Shown here: positions 53,800-64,000 of the stretch, piece by piece | Position numbering within the stretch: position 1 is the first letter of the stretch | How the letters are laid out: each line of letters starts with the position of its first letter | Assembly (NCBI GenBank): GCA_030220185.1 | Contig: JASPKZ010001236.1 | Coordinates: forward strand, 524,171 to 588,170 | Direction: 5' to 3' | Source: Diploptera punctata | Lineage: Eukaryota; Arthropoda; Insecta; Blattodea; Blaberidae | DNA length: 64,000 nt | Notes under the pieces: model-generated | What the model saw: only the letters and a program-made list of their open reading frames with translations | Databases searched by the model: none | Told to the model about the DNA's origin: nothing | Translations under genes and position numbers: made by a program

Positions 53800-54535
53800 T
53801 TAATGTCTTTGACATCGTCCGATTCCAAATTGCCAATTTTGTCGGTCCATCCAATCTCCTGGTTGTAGATGTTTCCCCTTCATGTATAAATATATTCCCT
53901 GGCTCCAGGAGGTTTTAGGTCTTCCTCTGCCTCGTCTTCCCTCAGGTTTCCATTCCAAAACAGATTTTGGTAGACGATCCTCTTCCATTCGCTAGACATG
54001 TCCATACCATCTTAATTGCTGAGTTTTAATATAATCTAAAATAGTCTTCAATCTTCATTTTCTCCCTTATAACTGAGTTCCTAATTTTTTTCTCTTGAAA
54101 TTCTTGCTGCCCTTCGTATAAAATCCATTTCCGTTGCCAAAATATACTTATTTGTTTTTTGTTGTTAATGGCCAAAGTTCTGCTCCATAAGTAATGATGC
54201 TTTTAACAATTGTATGATATATATTCATTTTATTTTTATTACTTATATTTTTATCCCACAATATTCCATTGAGGCAAGCATTTGCAAATTTTCCTTTATT
54301 ATTACTATTTCTTATTTCCTCTTCATAACTCCCATTTTTATTTATTTTAATTCCTAAATATTTGATCTCACTGCAAGATTTTATTGTTTCTCCAGTCTCC
54401 AAAATTAAATTTTGTTCTGGTTCACCAATTGATACATATTTTGTTTTTCTCATGTTCAAAATTAATCCCAATTTTTCATATTCTTCTATTAATTTTCTAG
54501 TCATATATTCTAAATCTTCATAATTTAATACTTAC
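53800..54535 (-). mobile_element. LINE C-terminal fragment
   Basis: 54504-54148 encodes KLGLILNMRKTKYVSIGE, SCSEIKYLGIKINKNGSYEE and IYHTIVKSIITYGAELWPL. 53988-53800 encodes EEDRLPKSVLEWKPEGRR and GRGRPKTSWSQGI. One LINE is broken by a frameshift. It is related to the copies at 5627 and 55389. Confidence 0.85.
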
Positions 54536-54844
54536 TCACTGGCACTATCGAACCCGTAGGTTCATGGCCGCCCGGACATAAGTTCTCCATACATCCCTAT
54601 CCTGAGCTAATGTTTTCCAATTATTCCTTGTATAATCTACTCAAATCATAGTTAATGTTATTCTCCCATGTCATTCTTGGTCTACCAACTGGGCGTTTTC
54701 CCTCTGGCTTTCCTACAAGAAGCTTCCATGCAAGTCTTTCATTCCCCATACGTGCAACATGCCCTGCCCATCGCAGTCTACGAGACTTAACTGTTCTTAT
54801 TATATCTGGCTTCCTATAAAGACCATGTAGTTCATTGTTTAATA

Positions 54845-54847
<3 letters not shown>
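54536..54847 (-). mobile_element. LINE-alpha 3' fragment
   Basis: The frame from LLNNELHGLYRKPDIIRTVK through RLRWAGHVARMGNERLAWKL and RPVGRPRMTWENNINYDL reaches the common 3' end at 54537. It is cut at the 5' side by a (TA)n run. Confidence 0.9.

Positions 54848-54898
<51 letters not shown>
54848..54898. repeat. (TA)n microsatellite
   Basis: This is a run of about 25 AT units. Confidence 0.95.
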
Positions 54899-54901
<3 letters not shown>

Positions 54902-54902
54902 A

Positions 54903-54985
54903 CAGGGGTATAGCTCTGTGGGATAACCAAGAGCACGATGGAAAGAGATAGGAACGAATCTTTTGCAGTTCAATCCGTGAAGAAG
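54903..54985 (+). repeat. tRNA-Cys-like relic
   Basis: GGGGTATAGCTCTGTGGG and CAGTTCAATCC sit at the spacing of boxes A and B and resemble a tRNA-Cys 5' half. The arms do not fold well. Confidence 0.25.
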
Positions 54986-55388
54986 GTAGTGATATTGGTG
55001 ATTTGTATTTAGTCTTGAGTACTGTCACATGTGGAACGCATTTGCAGTAAATCATTAACGCTATACGGTTACAGTAAAAAAAGTGACATATCCCATAGGA
55101 AGTGTCTGCGGTATGATTCACTTTGTGGCTATTGATAGAGTTCGACGTTATCTCGCCGAATGTCGTTCAACATAATTTCTGTTTCACGGAGGTATAAGTC
55201 ACATTCTGTGATAATGCACAAGTTTCTGCGAATCTTTCTCGAGACACATTTTAAAATAGCTTCATGACCTGGTATTTTTAACGAATTCCGAAGAAAGTGT
55301 TGATATTTCACGCATTAAAATACTTCTTTTTTATACAAATAGTCATATATTGTATAAAAAATTACTTGGAGATATATATAATCATCAT
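54986..55388. other. Unassigned sequence
   Basis: No gene or classified repeat was seen. Confidence 0.35.
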
Positions 55389-55930
55389 CCGGTATCATGG
55401 CAGCTGCCGCCGTCTTCCGGAAACCAAACGCCATTCCTCTCTGTCCATCCATTGATCTTCCTCCATTCCTCTGATATTCATAGCTGTTTGTACCCCTTCT
55501 ATCCAAGTTTTCTTCGGTCTTCCTCCTTTCCATTGGGGGATCCATTCCATAGCAATTTTTGGCAATCTTTGCTCTGGCATTCTTTTGACATGGCCATACC
55601 ACTGCAATATTTTCTTTTCTATAATGTCTATGATGTCCGGCTCCTCTTGTACACCCATAATTTCCCTTATTTCTTTATTTCGTATTCTATCCATTCTATA
55701 TTTTCCAGCTGAGCTTAAAACATCCATTTCTGTACTTAAAATTCTTTTCATTTCCCTGGTAGGAATTTGCCAGACTTCAGCACCATATGTTAAAATAATC
55801 TGAATTATGGTTTGATATATTTGTAATTTTCTATTTTTTGTAATATTTTTGCTCCACCAAACAGAGTTTAAAGCATTTATTGCTTGTTTTGTTTGTGCGA
55901 TTCTATTTTTAATTTCCACTGTGTTATCGC
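55389..55930 (-). mobile_element. LINE C-terminal fragment with 174-codon frame
   Basis: From 55919 the frame encodes IAQTKQAINALNSVWWSKNI, IYQTIIQIILTYGAEVWQI, KILQWYGHVKRMPEQRLPK, KGGRPKKTWIEGVQTAMNIR and GMEEDQWMDREEWRL, with a stop at 55395. It has no catalytic domain, but the frame is intact, so it is younger than most. Confidence 0.9.
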
Positions 55931-55952
55931 CTGAATGGTCTAATTTTGAGGT

Positions 55953-55955
55953 ATA

Positions 55956-55988
<33 letters not shown>

Positions 55989-55990
55989 AA
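55953..55990. repeat. (TA)n microsatellite
   Basis: This is an AT dinucleotide run with one break, probably the 3' tail of the CGCR repeat on the minus strand. Confidence 0.85.
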
Positions 55991-56735
55991 TGAATGTTTG
56001 TTTGTTTGTTTGTACTTTATGCGCGGCCATACCGTTGATCCGATTGTGATGGGGCTTTTTGCAAAATGTTGAGGAGTTTCCCGGGATGACATAGGTTATA
56101 AGAGTGTTGTGATACTCAACTCCTACATCCTTAAAAATCACCCTTTGTAGTGGAAAACGTGGGAAAAAAGTAGCTCTTTGGAAGCTTAAATTGCTTACGC
56201 TGCCTAAACCATAACGAATACACAAAATTAATGTACACAGAATTAAATATCTCAAAAAGCTCTACAAAAAAGTCCGCGACAAATGACCATTTTTGTCTTT
56301 CATTGATGCCAAGACGATGGAGACAAGTACGTAGATTCCTGTGCAAGTGGCGGGTATTCTTTTACGGATAACTCACAATAACGAATTTTGTATTTTAGCT
56401 CGTTTATGTTAAGAAGATCGAGATAAGTAGATTTCCGGGCAACATCGGGTAATCAGCACGGGGAATATTAAAATAATTACGATATACATTTATAATTATT
56501 TTTCATTTTACTTATTCAAGTAATCATAAGATGTACATTAATTTTTGATTATCATCTCATTTATGCCAAGAAGATCGGGATGAGTAGATTCCCGGACAAC
56601 GTCGGGTAAACAGCACGGAGTATCTAAAAATAATTACGGTATAAATTTTACCTTTTACTTTTTCAACTAAACATAAATGCGCATTAATTTTCATTTATTT
56701 GGGCGTAGCAGCGCACGCCGGGTATTAGCTAGTAT
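55991..56735 (-). mobile_element. CGCR repeat, longest copy
   Basis: Read on the minus strand it runs from CTAGCTAATACCCGGCGTGC to the RTE-like end ATGAACATTTGT.. / CAAACAAACAAACATTCATT. Within it, a ~130-bp unit (GGGAATCTACTCATCCCGAT, CTTCTTGGCATAAATGAG) is present at least twice in tandem, 56395-56690. No coding capacity was found. Confidence 0.75.
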
Positions 56736-56736
56736 A

Positions 56737-57035
56737 TATATATATGGGGCACGCCCAAGCTCAATGATTAAGGCAAAATGCTACAAGCCGGAAACGAAGG
56801 CTCGAATCCCGGTGGAGTAAGGATTTTTAAAATGGCTCAAATATTCTAGCGGAACTATATAGTCCTGTGGTCCACTCATCCTCTAACGAAAATGCGTACT
56901 AGACGCTTGTTCTGGGAGTAAAGGTGGCTTTCACGCAGGGCTGACAACCCGGCTGACATCAATTGCCGATTCTCTAGAAAAAGTGGGACCTTAACCTCCT
57001 ACTATTCCAAGGGCCTCCTAAGGCCTGTACCTTGA
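56737..57035 (+). mobile_element. SINE-G, full length
   Basis: The tRNA-like head GGGCACGCCCAAGCTCAATG with box B GGCTCGAATCCCGG is followed by a body (CTAGACGCTTGTTCTGGGAG) and the end ACCTTAACCTCCTACTATTC plus AAGGGCCTCCTAAGGCCTGT, shared with 45334-45531. Confidence 0.7.
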
Positions 57036-57645
57036 TGCGAAACCTCCAATCTTCTCTATCCAACGCTCTCTGTTGCCAGTTCCTACAGCTCATAATTTGA
57101 TGACAATCTTTCTTCAATGAGTCCATCAATCCTTTTTTTTTTTTTGCATAGTTTTAAATTTCACAAGAGTTGATATATCAGGTTCCTTAAAAAGGCCACA
57201 GATTTCTTATTATACCTCAACCTCCGTCTTCCATTCCCTTTTATGATCCATATATCCTTCTGAAAATATTTCCTTCTAAAGTGTTTATAAATTCTCAGAA
57301 CGTTTTGTCATAGTCCAGGTTTCACTTCCATATATCACAATTGGACGTGTGCAGGTTTTATATAGTCTTATTTTAACTTTCATAAAGATAATTTTGGATT
57401 TTAGGATTGGAAGTGGTCCATAATATGCCTTACTTGCTCTATATATTCTATTTCGTATTTATTGTAATTCATCATTGTTAGTAATTATCATTTTGCCTAA
57501 ATATGAAAAACTCTTTACTACTTCAAAGTGTTTGTGCCTATTATTATCAATTGTTGATCTCTATTCAAATTGTCCGTGATTGTGTAAAAAAAATATTTTT
57601 TACTCATAAATCTCGAGACCAACTTCCCCTGCTGCTTGATTTACC
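57036..57645 (-). mobile_element. LINE fragment, strongly decayed
   Basis: On the minus strand LYKTCTRPIVIYGSETWTM-like codons (57330-57370) and KEGRWKTEVEV-like codons near 57225, and upstream KVVKSFSYLGKMI-like codons near 57510, mark a LINE thumb/C-terminus with many indels. Confidence 0.55.
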
Positions 57646-57689
57646 GTAAAATACGGTATAGTATAAGAACAATGTTTCTTTCGTGCCAT

Positions 57690-57830
57690 CCATCTTTCAG
57701 TCATTTGGGGGTTAAAAGTAGTACCATGGTTCGTCCAATAGACGGGGTTGGCGGAGTAATATATCTTATTCAACAGTACAACTGGAACTTAGCTCAGATA
57801 TTGCATACTGAGACATGTACTGTGCTTGCA
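57690..57830. repeat. Unclassified repeat, copy 2
   Basis: TTCAGTCATTTGGGGGTTAA, GGAGTAATATATCTTAT and GGAACTTAGCTCAGATATTG match 27350-27515 in order. Confidence 0.55.
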
Positions 57831-58034
57831 TCATTTGTAGTGATGATGCGGGTCCTACCCTCTTATTAATATCACTGTTGACCCGGAAGTTTACCTGCAG
57901 TTGATTTATTATTCTGATCACACATTCCTAGAGAAAAGCCATTGTTCTTTGTTACGTGCCAATTATCATAATCTTCATTCAACGCAAGCCATCTGACATT
58001 AAATTATTACCGAATAAGAAATGAACATACTGAT

Positions 58035-58037
<3 letters not shown>
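57831..58037. other. Unassigned sequence
   Basis: No gene was recognised. Confidence 0.3.
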
Positions 58038-58119
<82 letters not shown>

Positions 58120-58155
58120 TAATAATAATAATAAATAATAATAATAATAATAATA

Positions 58156-58210
<55 letters not shown>
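58038..58210. repeat. (TAA)n microsatellite block
   Basis: This is a long TAA array, turning into (GAT)n-like units on the right up to about 58280. Confidence 0.95.
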
Positions 58211-58211
<1 letters not shown>

Positions 58212-58280
58212 TGATGATAGTATAGATAATGATAATACTGATTATGACAATGAAGATAATGATAATAAAGATAGTGATAC

Positions 58281-58619
58281 TGATCCACAATCCACAGAAT
58301 TCTGTTCTGCCCTAAGGCATGTCCTTCCCGCCTGCTGTGCAGCTTTAAACTAGGGAATTGTGTAGGTGTGGTAGCTTCCCGTTGCTTTCCACACCGGTGA
58401 AGGATGATGATAATGATAATGGTAAGGAAGATAATGATAAGGATGATGTCCATATGATTTCGGGGACCGTTGGGGCCTTAAAGTTTTCCTGACATTTGTC
58501 TTACAGGTGAGGAAAAACCCTGATAAAAACTCACCCAGAAAACTGCCCCGATCGGGGATCGAACCCGGGTCCGCTGCGTGACAAGGCAGCACGCTACCTC
58601 GAGACCACAGCGGTGGACA
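58281..58619 (-). mobile_element. SINE-A, inverted
   Basis: The minus strand has the head GTCCACCGCTGTGGTCTCG, box B GGTTCGATCCCCGATC and the common (A1) end. It is inserted in GAT/TAA-rich DNA. Confidence 0.9.
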
Positions 58620-58674
58620 TGATAATGATAATATAATAATAATAATGATAACAATAATGATAATGGTGATAGTA

Positions 58675-59140
58675 ACTCCTGGTTCTATCGAACCCTTAGG
58701 TTCATGACCGCGCGGACATAGCTTTCCATACATTCATATCCAGAGTTATTGATTTCCAATCATCCCCTGTATAATCCACTTCCATCAAACCATGGCTAAT
58801 GTTATTCTCCCGTCTCATTATTCGTCTACGAACTGGGCGTTTTTCTGTGGTTTTCCTACAAGAAGCTTCCATGCACATATTTCATTCCCCATTCGTGCCA
58901 CATGTCCTGCCCATCGCAGTCTACGAGACTTAATTGTTCTTATTATATCTGGTTTCTTACAAAGACCAAGTAGCCGTTATGTATTTTACTTCATTCACCT
59001 GTCTGTTCATCCCCATTTCGTCCAAAATTTTTCCTGAGGATTTTATTTTCAAATAAACTTCCTCTTAATCATCTTTCCTTCCTTAAAGTAAGAGTCCATG
59101 TTTCGCATCCAGATAATATAACTGGTAGATAAGGTATATT
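58675..59140 (-). mobile_element. LINE-alpha 3' fragment
   Basis: The reverse complement covers RVFENKIL-like to RAVMNLRV codons with several indels. The 3' end is at TATCGAACCCTTAGG (58685). Confidence 0.85.
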
Positions 59141-59537
59141 AATATATATATATATATAATAATAATAAGTAATGAAACTAATTGACATTTGGAAAGAAAG
59201 GGAGTACATTTTGATTTATATTAGGCGCTGGGCCTGCTTGGCCGTACATGTATTTTATTTTCCACGAATAAAATAAAAAAAAAATAAACATAATATATAA
59301 AGAAATACATACATGGCTACACACCTACACTTTACATAAAGGAGGTAGAAAAAAACATCATGACTATTATTTGTGTGTTACCATCTGATGTGGACGGACG
59401 AGTCTTGAATTTGCTGAGATGTAGCCAAGAGCATATCTTCACGCAACACTGCCTGCAGAACAGTCGTGGTCAGGATTCATCCAACGTGCATCTTCACCGG
59501 TTTCATCAGCGATGGTTAAAACTCACTTAAGAACATA
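59141..59537. other. Unassigned sequence
   Basis: There is no gene. 59300-59345 shares CATACATGGCTACACACCTA with 21340-21365, an unclassified repeat. Confidence 0.35.
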
Positions 59538-60110
59538 CAGTAAAAGCTCCTTATTCGCGGGTTAAAAATTGCGACACAGTTCCAGTATTCGCGGCTAAAA
59601 ATTTCTTTATTCGCGTATCCAGTCCGTATATTAGAAGGATTAGTTTCCATTATTAACGCATTGGCAACATTTTTACTGCAGGCACGTGCCAAGGCGTCTT
59701 TTACAAAGAGTGATTCAAACCAAATGGACAAATTAATATCAAAGTAAAACAACTTTATTGTCACTAAGCCTAAAGTTCTTCTTTAAAAGCCACCGCCGCT
59801 ATATTTCATGTGTCGTTATGTCCGTTGATAAATGCCGTCCTCGCCGAGATCGGTCTTTTATTGTTCGAACCTGTCGTTCGTTGCAATGATTTTGATTGAA
59901 TAACACCCGTTTCTTCTGCTTTGTTGACAATTTATAATGTCCAGTAAAGGAAAATTGTTCAAAATCTCTCATTAATTGATTTTTATTTTCATAATTTTTA
60001 TTTTATTTTGGAACATTTGAACGTATCCCCTATATACCCACACAAATTACCATTCCATATTTGCGGCATATTTGTGGAACATATCCCCCGCGAATAAGAA
60101 GCTTTTACTG
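59538..60110. mobile_element. Tigger/pogo MITE with terminal inverted repeats
   Basis: The ends CAGTAAAAGCTCCTTATTCG and, inverted, CAGTAAAAGCTTCTTATTCG are flanked by TA, the pogo target. 59845-60110 is collinear with both sides of the transposase relic at 752-1291 but has lost all coding sequence between AGTAAAGG and AAAATTGTTC. Confidence 0.9.
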
Positions 60111-60113
60111 TAC

Positions 60114-60192
60114 GGTCTTTATCGAACCCATAGGTTTACGGCCGTGCGGACATGAACCTACGAGTTCGATAGTGCCAGTGAGTTAGTTCATC
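60114..60192. mobile_element. LINE-alpha 3' end in inverted self-copy
   Basis: TATCGAACCCATAGGTTTAC (minus-sense 3' end) runs through a GGCCGTGCGGAC centre directly into ATGAACCTACGAGTTCGATA (plus-sense 3' end) and the AGTGAGTTAGTT tail. The result is a ~50-bp imperfect palindrome made of the last LINE-alpha bases twice. Confidence 0.75.
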
Positions 60193-60194
60193 AT

Positions 60195-61235
60195 CATCAT
60201 CATCCAGGGATTAAGCCTGTTGGCTCGTTCTGGTTTCATGAAAGGTAGAATTGTTAAAATTGTTCAGACCATCTTCTGTGCGGGCGTCCAACATTTCTCC
60301 TTCCGTGTTGTTTATAATCGAGCAATCATTTTGGAAATCTTTCTTCTGGCATTCTATCAACATGCGCTTTCCAGGCGTTTCTATATTTAATTATTCGATC
60401 TGTAAGTTTGAAAATATTTAGTTCCTTTCTTGTAACTTCATTAATTTTCTTACCCAGCAGAGTATATCCTGCTATATTTCTTAAAAAATTCATCTCAATT
60501 GCTTCCAATCTTCGTTCTTGTATTTTAGTGATCGTCCAGCATTCTTATCCATACATCAATACAGGAACAGTCATTACTTTATAAAATTGTATTTTTGTTT
60601 TTTATGTTTTAAGGGTTCTTTTAATAGCGCCACACATTCGATTTAAAAAAACTATTATTAATATCTTCAATTTTAACATACGATAAATTGAAACCTATAT
60701 ATTTAAAACTATTCACTTGCTCTAGAATTTTATCATCAATTACTATTTTTGCTCTTGAGGTATCTTGTCCTTTAAATGCTAAAATTTTATTTTATCCTTT
60801 GAAATATTTAAATTATAATTTACCCTTATTTTTTTCAAATTAAAGATAGCTCTTTGTAGATCATCTTCTAAACTGGAAATCACTACTTTTTCATCGGTAA
60901 ATAATATTGTACCATACAATTTATTATTTATTTTAAAATGTTTATTTAAATTAATCTGCCACTTTAACATAACTTCGTCTATGTATAAATTAAAAAAGGA
61001 GGTGATAAAGGACACCCTTGACTGACACCACGATTTATCATCATTTTTTGTTTTTATTTAAAACCAATGCCTATTACAATTTCATTATTTACATATAAAC
61101 TTGGAATAGCCGTAATAAAATGTTATGGAATCCTTTATATTTCTCATTATATCATAAAATTTTCTTCTATTTGCCATATCAAACGCTTTGTCATGGTCTG
61201 TAATCCTAAAGTTAGTTAAAGACCATAATTAAACT
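60195..61235 (-). mobile_element. LINE-gamma-group copy, reverse transcriptase to C-terminus, decayed
   Basis: From 61200 down, HDKAFDMANRRKFYDIMRNI (motif A region), then FNLYIDEVMLKWQINLNKHF, TILFTDEKVVISSLEDDLQR (FADD changed to FTDE) and NYNLNISKDKIKF. Further on, MNFLRNIAGYTLLGKKIN and KAHVDRMPEERFPK occur. It has the longest reverse-transcriptase coverage in the window, but the catalytic Asp pair is lost. Confidence 0.8.
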
Positions 61236-61294
61236 TGTATGGAATTAATTCACCTAGGCTTTCCGCCCCAACCAGGCCAAAAAAACAATAGCAC

Positions 61295-61450
61295 AATAAT
61301 AATAATAATAATAATATAAAATAATAAAATAATAATAATAATAACAATAAAGTATAATTAATAATATAATAATAAAACTCGAATAAAAAATAAAGAATAA
61401 TAAGTATAAAATACTAATAATAAGTATAATAATAGTATAATAATAAGTAT
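61295..61450. repeat. (TAA)n-rich low-complexity DNA
   Basis: This is an impure TAA/TATAAT array. Confidence 0.9.
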
Positions 61451-61855
61451 ACTCCTCCCTCACTCCTCCCTCCGCCTCCCTCTCCTCCTACTACCTCCCC
61501 TCTCCTCTCTCCTCCTCCCTCTCCTCCTCCTCATCCTCACTTCCACTCCCATCCCTCCTCCTTCTCTCCTCCTCCTCCTCCTCCTGCTCTCATCCTCCCT
61601 CTCCTCCTCTGCGCCTCCTCCTCATCCTCGTCCTCCTGCTGCTCCTCCCCCTCGTCCTCTCCTCCTGCTGCTCCTCCTCCTCGTCCTGTCCTCCTCCTCC
61701 TCCTCCTCCTGTCCTCTTCCTCCTCCTCCTCCTCCTCCCTATCCTCACTCCTCCCTGCCTCTCCTCCCTCTCGCTCCACTCCTCTCCTCCTCCTCCCTCT
61801 CCTCATCTCCTCTCCTCCTCCTCCCTCTCCTCATCCCTCTCCCCTCCTCTACTTC
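61451..61855. repeat. Pyrimidine-rich (CTC/CCTCTC)n tract
   Basis: About 400 bp are almost pure C/T on the + strand, with CTCCTCCTC units. The Arg/Glu-rich minus frame is a by-product of GAG/AGG repeats. Confidence 0.95.
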
Positions 61856-61924
61856 CCAAACTAACACTACTTACCCAAACTACGACCAACTTAAACACAA
61901 ACTACCCAAAACTACACCAACTTG

Positions 61925-62235
61925 CCCAAAAAAAATCTAACTTGCCCAAGAAACTCCAACTTGCCCAAAGAAACTCCAACTTGCCCAAAGAAACTCCAAC
62001 TTGCCCAAAGAAACTCCAACTTGCCCAAAGAAACTCCAACTTGCCCAAAGAAACTCCAACTTGCCCAAAGAAACTCCAACTTGCCCAAAGAAACTCCAAC
62101 TTGCCCAAAGAAACTCCAACTTGCCCAAAAAACCCAACTCCCAAAGAACTCCAACTTGCCCAAAGAAACTCCAACTTGCCCCAAAGAACTCCAACTTGCA
62201 AAAAAACTCCAAGTGCCCAAAGAAACTCCAACGTT
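61925..62235. repeat. 20-bp minisatellite
   Basis: The unit AACTCCAACTTGCCCAAAGA is repeated about 15 times. The central nine copies (61955-62125) are essentially identical, and the edge copies are variant. The overlapping repeat-peptide frames on both strands are not genes. Confidence 0.97.
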
Positions 62236-64000
62236 CTCAAACTAACTTGCCCATTTTCCCACTAATGTAGGTGGACCCCTAGACTAGAATCCTGTTAAGT
62301 ATGAGTAAACGTGTTGGAAATTGGCTCTGCGGGAACGTGTGTTATCACATTGGCCAACATGACGATATTAGTCACCTCCCCCCCTCTGATCGAATATTCA
62401 CAGCTGATAATATATATAACCGAATATACATGTTACATGCAGGAGATTTCCTCTCCGTTCAGTGCTGTTTGTATAAATCTTAATTTTGTTATTTCATCTC
62501 GTGAAGTTGATGGTTACAAAAACGTAACCTTTGTTTGTCATCTAAAATCTGTACAGTGATGTCATTACCGCATATCTTTGAGTGGCGGTCTGCAGTAATA
62601 CAACCTCGTCACTTTGTTTATGAGCGCATTCCCCAATAAATCTTTGTTAAACTTAATAGAACCAAGTTTTTCCGCCACAATAATAAACTTACAGACTATT
62701 TAATATAACTGCATTATGATTCCTATCTTTTAAAACCAATTCATCTCGAAATACGTCTGTTGTGATCAATTCAGAACACGTTCATAAATCGAAATATACT
62801 TCTCTAATACAGTAAAACCTGTCTATTAACCCATCCAAGTGTTTTGTGCAGGCGGAAAAATGTTAACTAACAAACTGTCTTTCTCTTTCATTCCTTACTA
62901 TGTTGCCACTTCCTGTCCTCTGTATTATGCTGTTTGATTGGCAGGTAGAGAGCTGACAAATACTATATATTTTAATGATCCGTCGTTCTGCGCGGTCAGT
63001 GGCAGAATGACTAACTTGACAACCCTGTTACTTTTGGGGGTTACGTCTAGGAATGAGCTGTCCCTTCCTTGCCCTTCTCATTAACATGTTGGCCACTTGT
63101 GATTTACTGCGAAGCTGGTAACAGAGAGGACGACAAATACTGTGATTTTAAATGATCCGACCGCTTGAGCGTTCCGTGCTTAAATGACTAATTTGGCAAC
63201 CATGATAAGAGTCTTTCACACGTGTGTTGAGAGATTCTCCCCCCACATTTGAAGTTAAAAATGTTCAATACGTGATCGAGATGTACAGTTTTCTCCTACA
63301 TCCCTTCCACAGATTCAGTAGATCAGCGACACTAGCGCTAAAAACTCTTCCCCTCCGCCCGTGAACAGTTAACTTGGATGTGTAATATGAAGGAACATTA
63401 CGGTTCCTTAAATATATTTTCCGTCTTGGCAGTTTTCCTTCTTAATAAAGGGTTCCCAAATTACAAGCTTGAATTTTCTCACGCAGTATAAAAAGGGTTT
63501 TATTATGCACCGCTTCAAAGAGGCATAGCGTATCGAACTAAAATACAAAATAGTATAATGTAACAACAGCACAGTTTGCAACGACAATACAAAACAAATT
63601 TATTACACAAAAAACGAGAAGGAACTCAACTACAGGAGGACTGAAGAGTTTTCCCAACTCCCTCGCAGGTTACGGTAAGCAGGCAAAGAAAAGCGAGGGA
63701 TTCCCCCGCTTGTCACACATAAGCAATGGCAACCACAAGAAGGTAAAACGTATAATGCATGTAGCGGTCACTATGCAGAAATTTTCACGTGTGGTCCATT
63801 AAAATACTGTAATTATAACGGTGCTTAAGAATAATTTCCGTCTTACTGAGGTAAAAATTAACTATTGGTCTTAAAAAAAAGACTCCGTTTACGCGTTATG
63901 AAGGTTTCCTCCTCCGTCTTATACAGGGCGATTTTACTTATAAAATAGTACCGTCATGTGGACATTTTTTCTCAGCCTCTCCAGGTTTCCTTCTTAGAAG
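62236..64000. other. Repeat-poor sequence, no gene recognised
   Basis: A diverged duplication (about 62935-63020 and 63110-63210, sharing ACAAATACT, TTTTAA(A)TGATCCG and GACTAA(T/C)TTG.CAACC) is visible. CAGTAAAACCTGTCTATTAA at 62811 looks like a solitary pogo end. No exon could be supported. Confidence 0.4.

Noticed and set aside
58038..58290. Long Tyr/Ile/Leu-rich or Asn-rich open frames
   Set aside because: They are frames through (TAA)n arrays; the same happens at 7333-7545 and 61295-61450.
61537..61806. Arg/Glu-rich minus-strand ORF
   Set aside because: It is the translation of a purine-rich simple tract, with no other coding signal.
61925..62235. CRISPR-like array
   Set aside because: The repeats are directly tandem without spacers and the genome is eukaryotic; it is a minisatellite.
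61922..62265. Overlapping ~100-codon frames on both strands with periodic peptides
   Set aside because: All arise from the 20-bp minisatellite read in different frames; there is no start context, splice signal or domain.
62811..63400. Full pogo/Tigger element starting at CAGTAAAACCTG
   Set aside because: No matching inverted end or transposase codons were found to the right.
1..64000. Endogenous viral sequence or intact LTR retrotransposon
   Set aside because: No capsid, protease, integrase or viral polymerase motifs and no long terminal repeat pairs were recognised.

Overview
The window reads as a eukaryotic, insect-type, AT-rich and repeat-saturated chromosome segment. The evidence is spliceable exons, tRNA-derived SINEs with split Pol III promoters, many 5'-truncated non-LTR retrotransposons (LINEs), Tc1/mariner, pogo/Tigger and piggyBac-type DNA elements, an arthropod-style TCAGT initiator, and no operons. 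The density of SINEs and of LINE tails suggests a large-genome insect; a cockroach or other blattodean is my guess (inference, not proven).

Real host genes are scarce. (1) At 23.2-26.1 kb a repeat-free stretch holds a CpG-richer core promoter (TCAGT initiator at 23439-23443), a long 5' leader and a first coding exon (26002-26095, + strand). It starts MGAHGSK, an N-myristoylation consensus, and ends in a GTGAGT splice donor; I do not recognise the gene. (2) At 43105-43270 (- strand) there is one intact internal exon of mitochondrial aconitase, with AG and GT splice borders. Its other exons were not found. A weak candidate promoter and first exon lies on the - strand near 10.2-10.3 kb.

Everything else I can name is mobile DNA. 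I use working names. LINE-alpha: its protein ends ...RAYVRAAMNLRV, with a (AAGT)n tail, and it makes up most fragments. LINE-beta: ends ...KWKLKTANL. LINE-gamma: a related group with (GAA)n tails. LINE-RH: an RNase H-bearing LINE at the left edge. SINE-A to SINE-H: tRNA-headed or tailed short elements. CGCR: a repeat opening with CCCGGCGTGCGCTGCTACGC and closing with an RTE-like 3' end. None of the LINE copies is intact. Target-site duplications (TSDs) can be read for many insertions and give a relative order: LINE in LINE at 43.7-45.2 kb, SINE in LINE at 12.0 and 18.9 kb, SINE in DNA transposon at 28.7 and 35.6 kb, fold-back element in SINE at 2.3 kb.

The most interesting signals are RNA-level ones. 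There is a complete type I hammerhead-ribozyme fold on the - strand at 3592-3645. A second, covarying hammerhead-like core (U3/A8 in place of C3/G8) lies in a 300-bp fold-back element at 15.9-16.2 kb. A third family, with the same CGAAACGTC strand, occurs as a fold-back dimer at 2.3-2.5 kb and as a monomer at 12.6-12.8 kb. These resemble the terminal repeats of Penelope-like elements. Other notable points are repeated LINE-alpha internal deletions with the same 3' breakpoint, a SINE sharing its tail with a LINE, a Tigger relic whose DNA-binding domain is joined to a PCNA-binding-type motif, and a perfect 62-bp palindrome.
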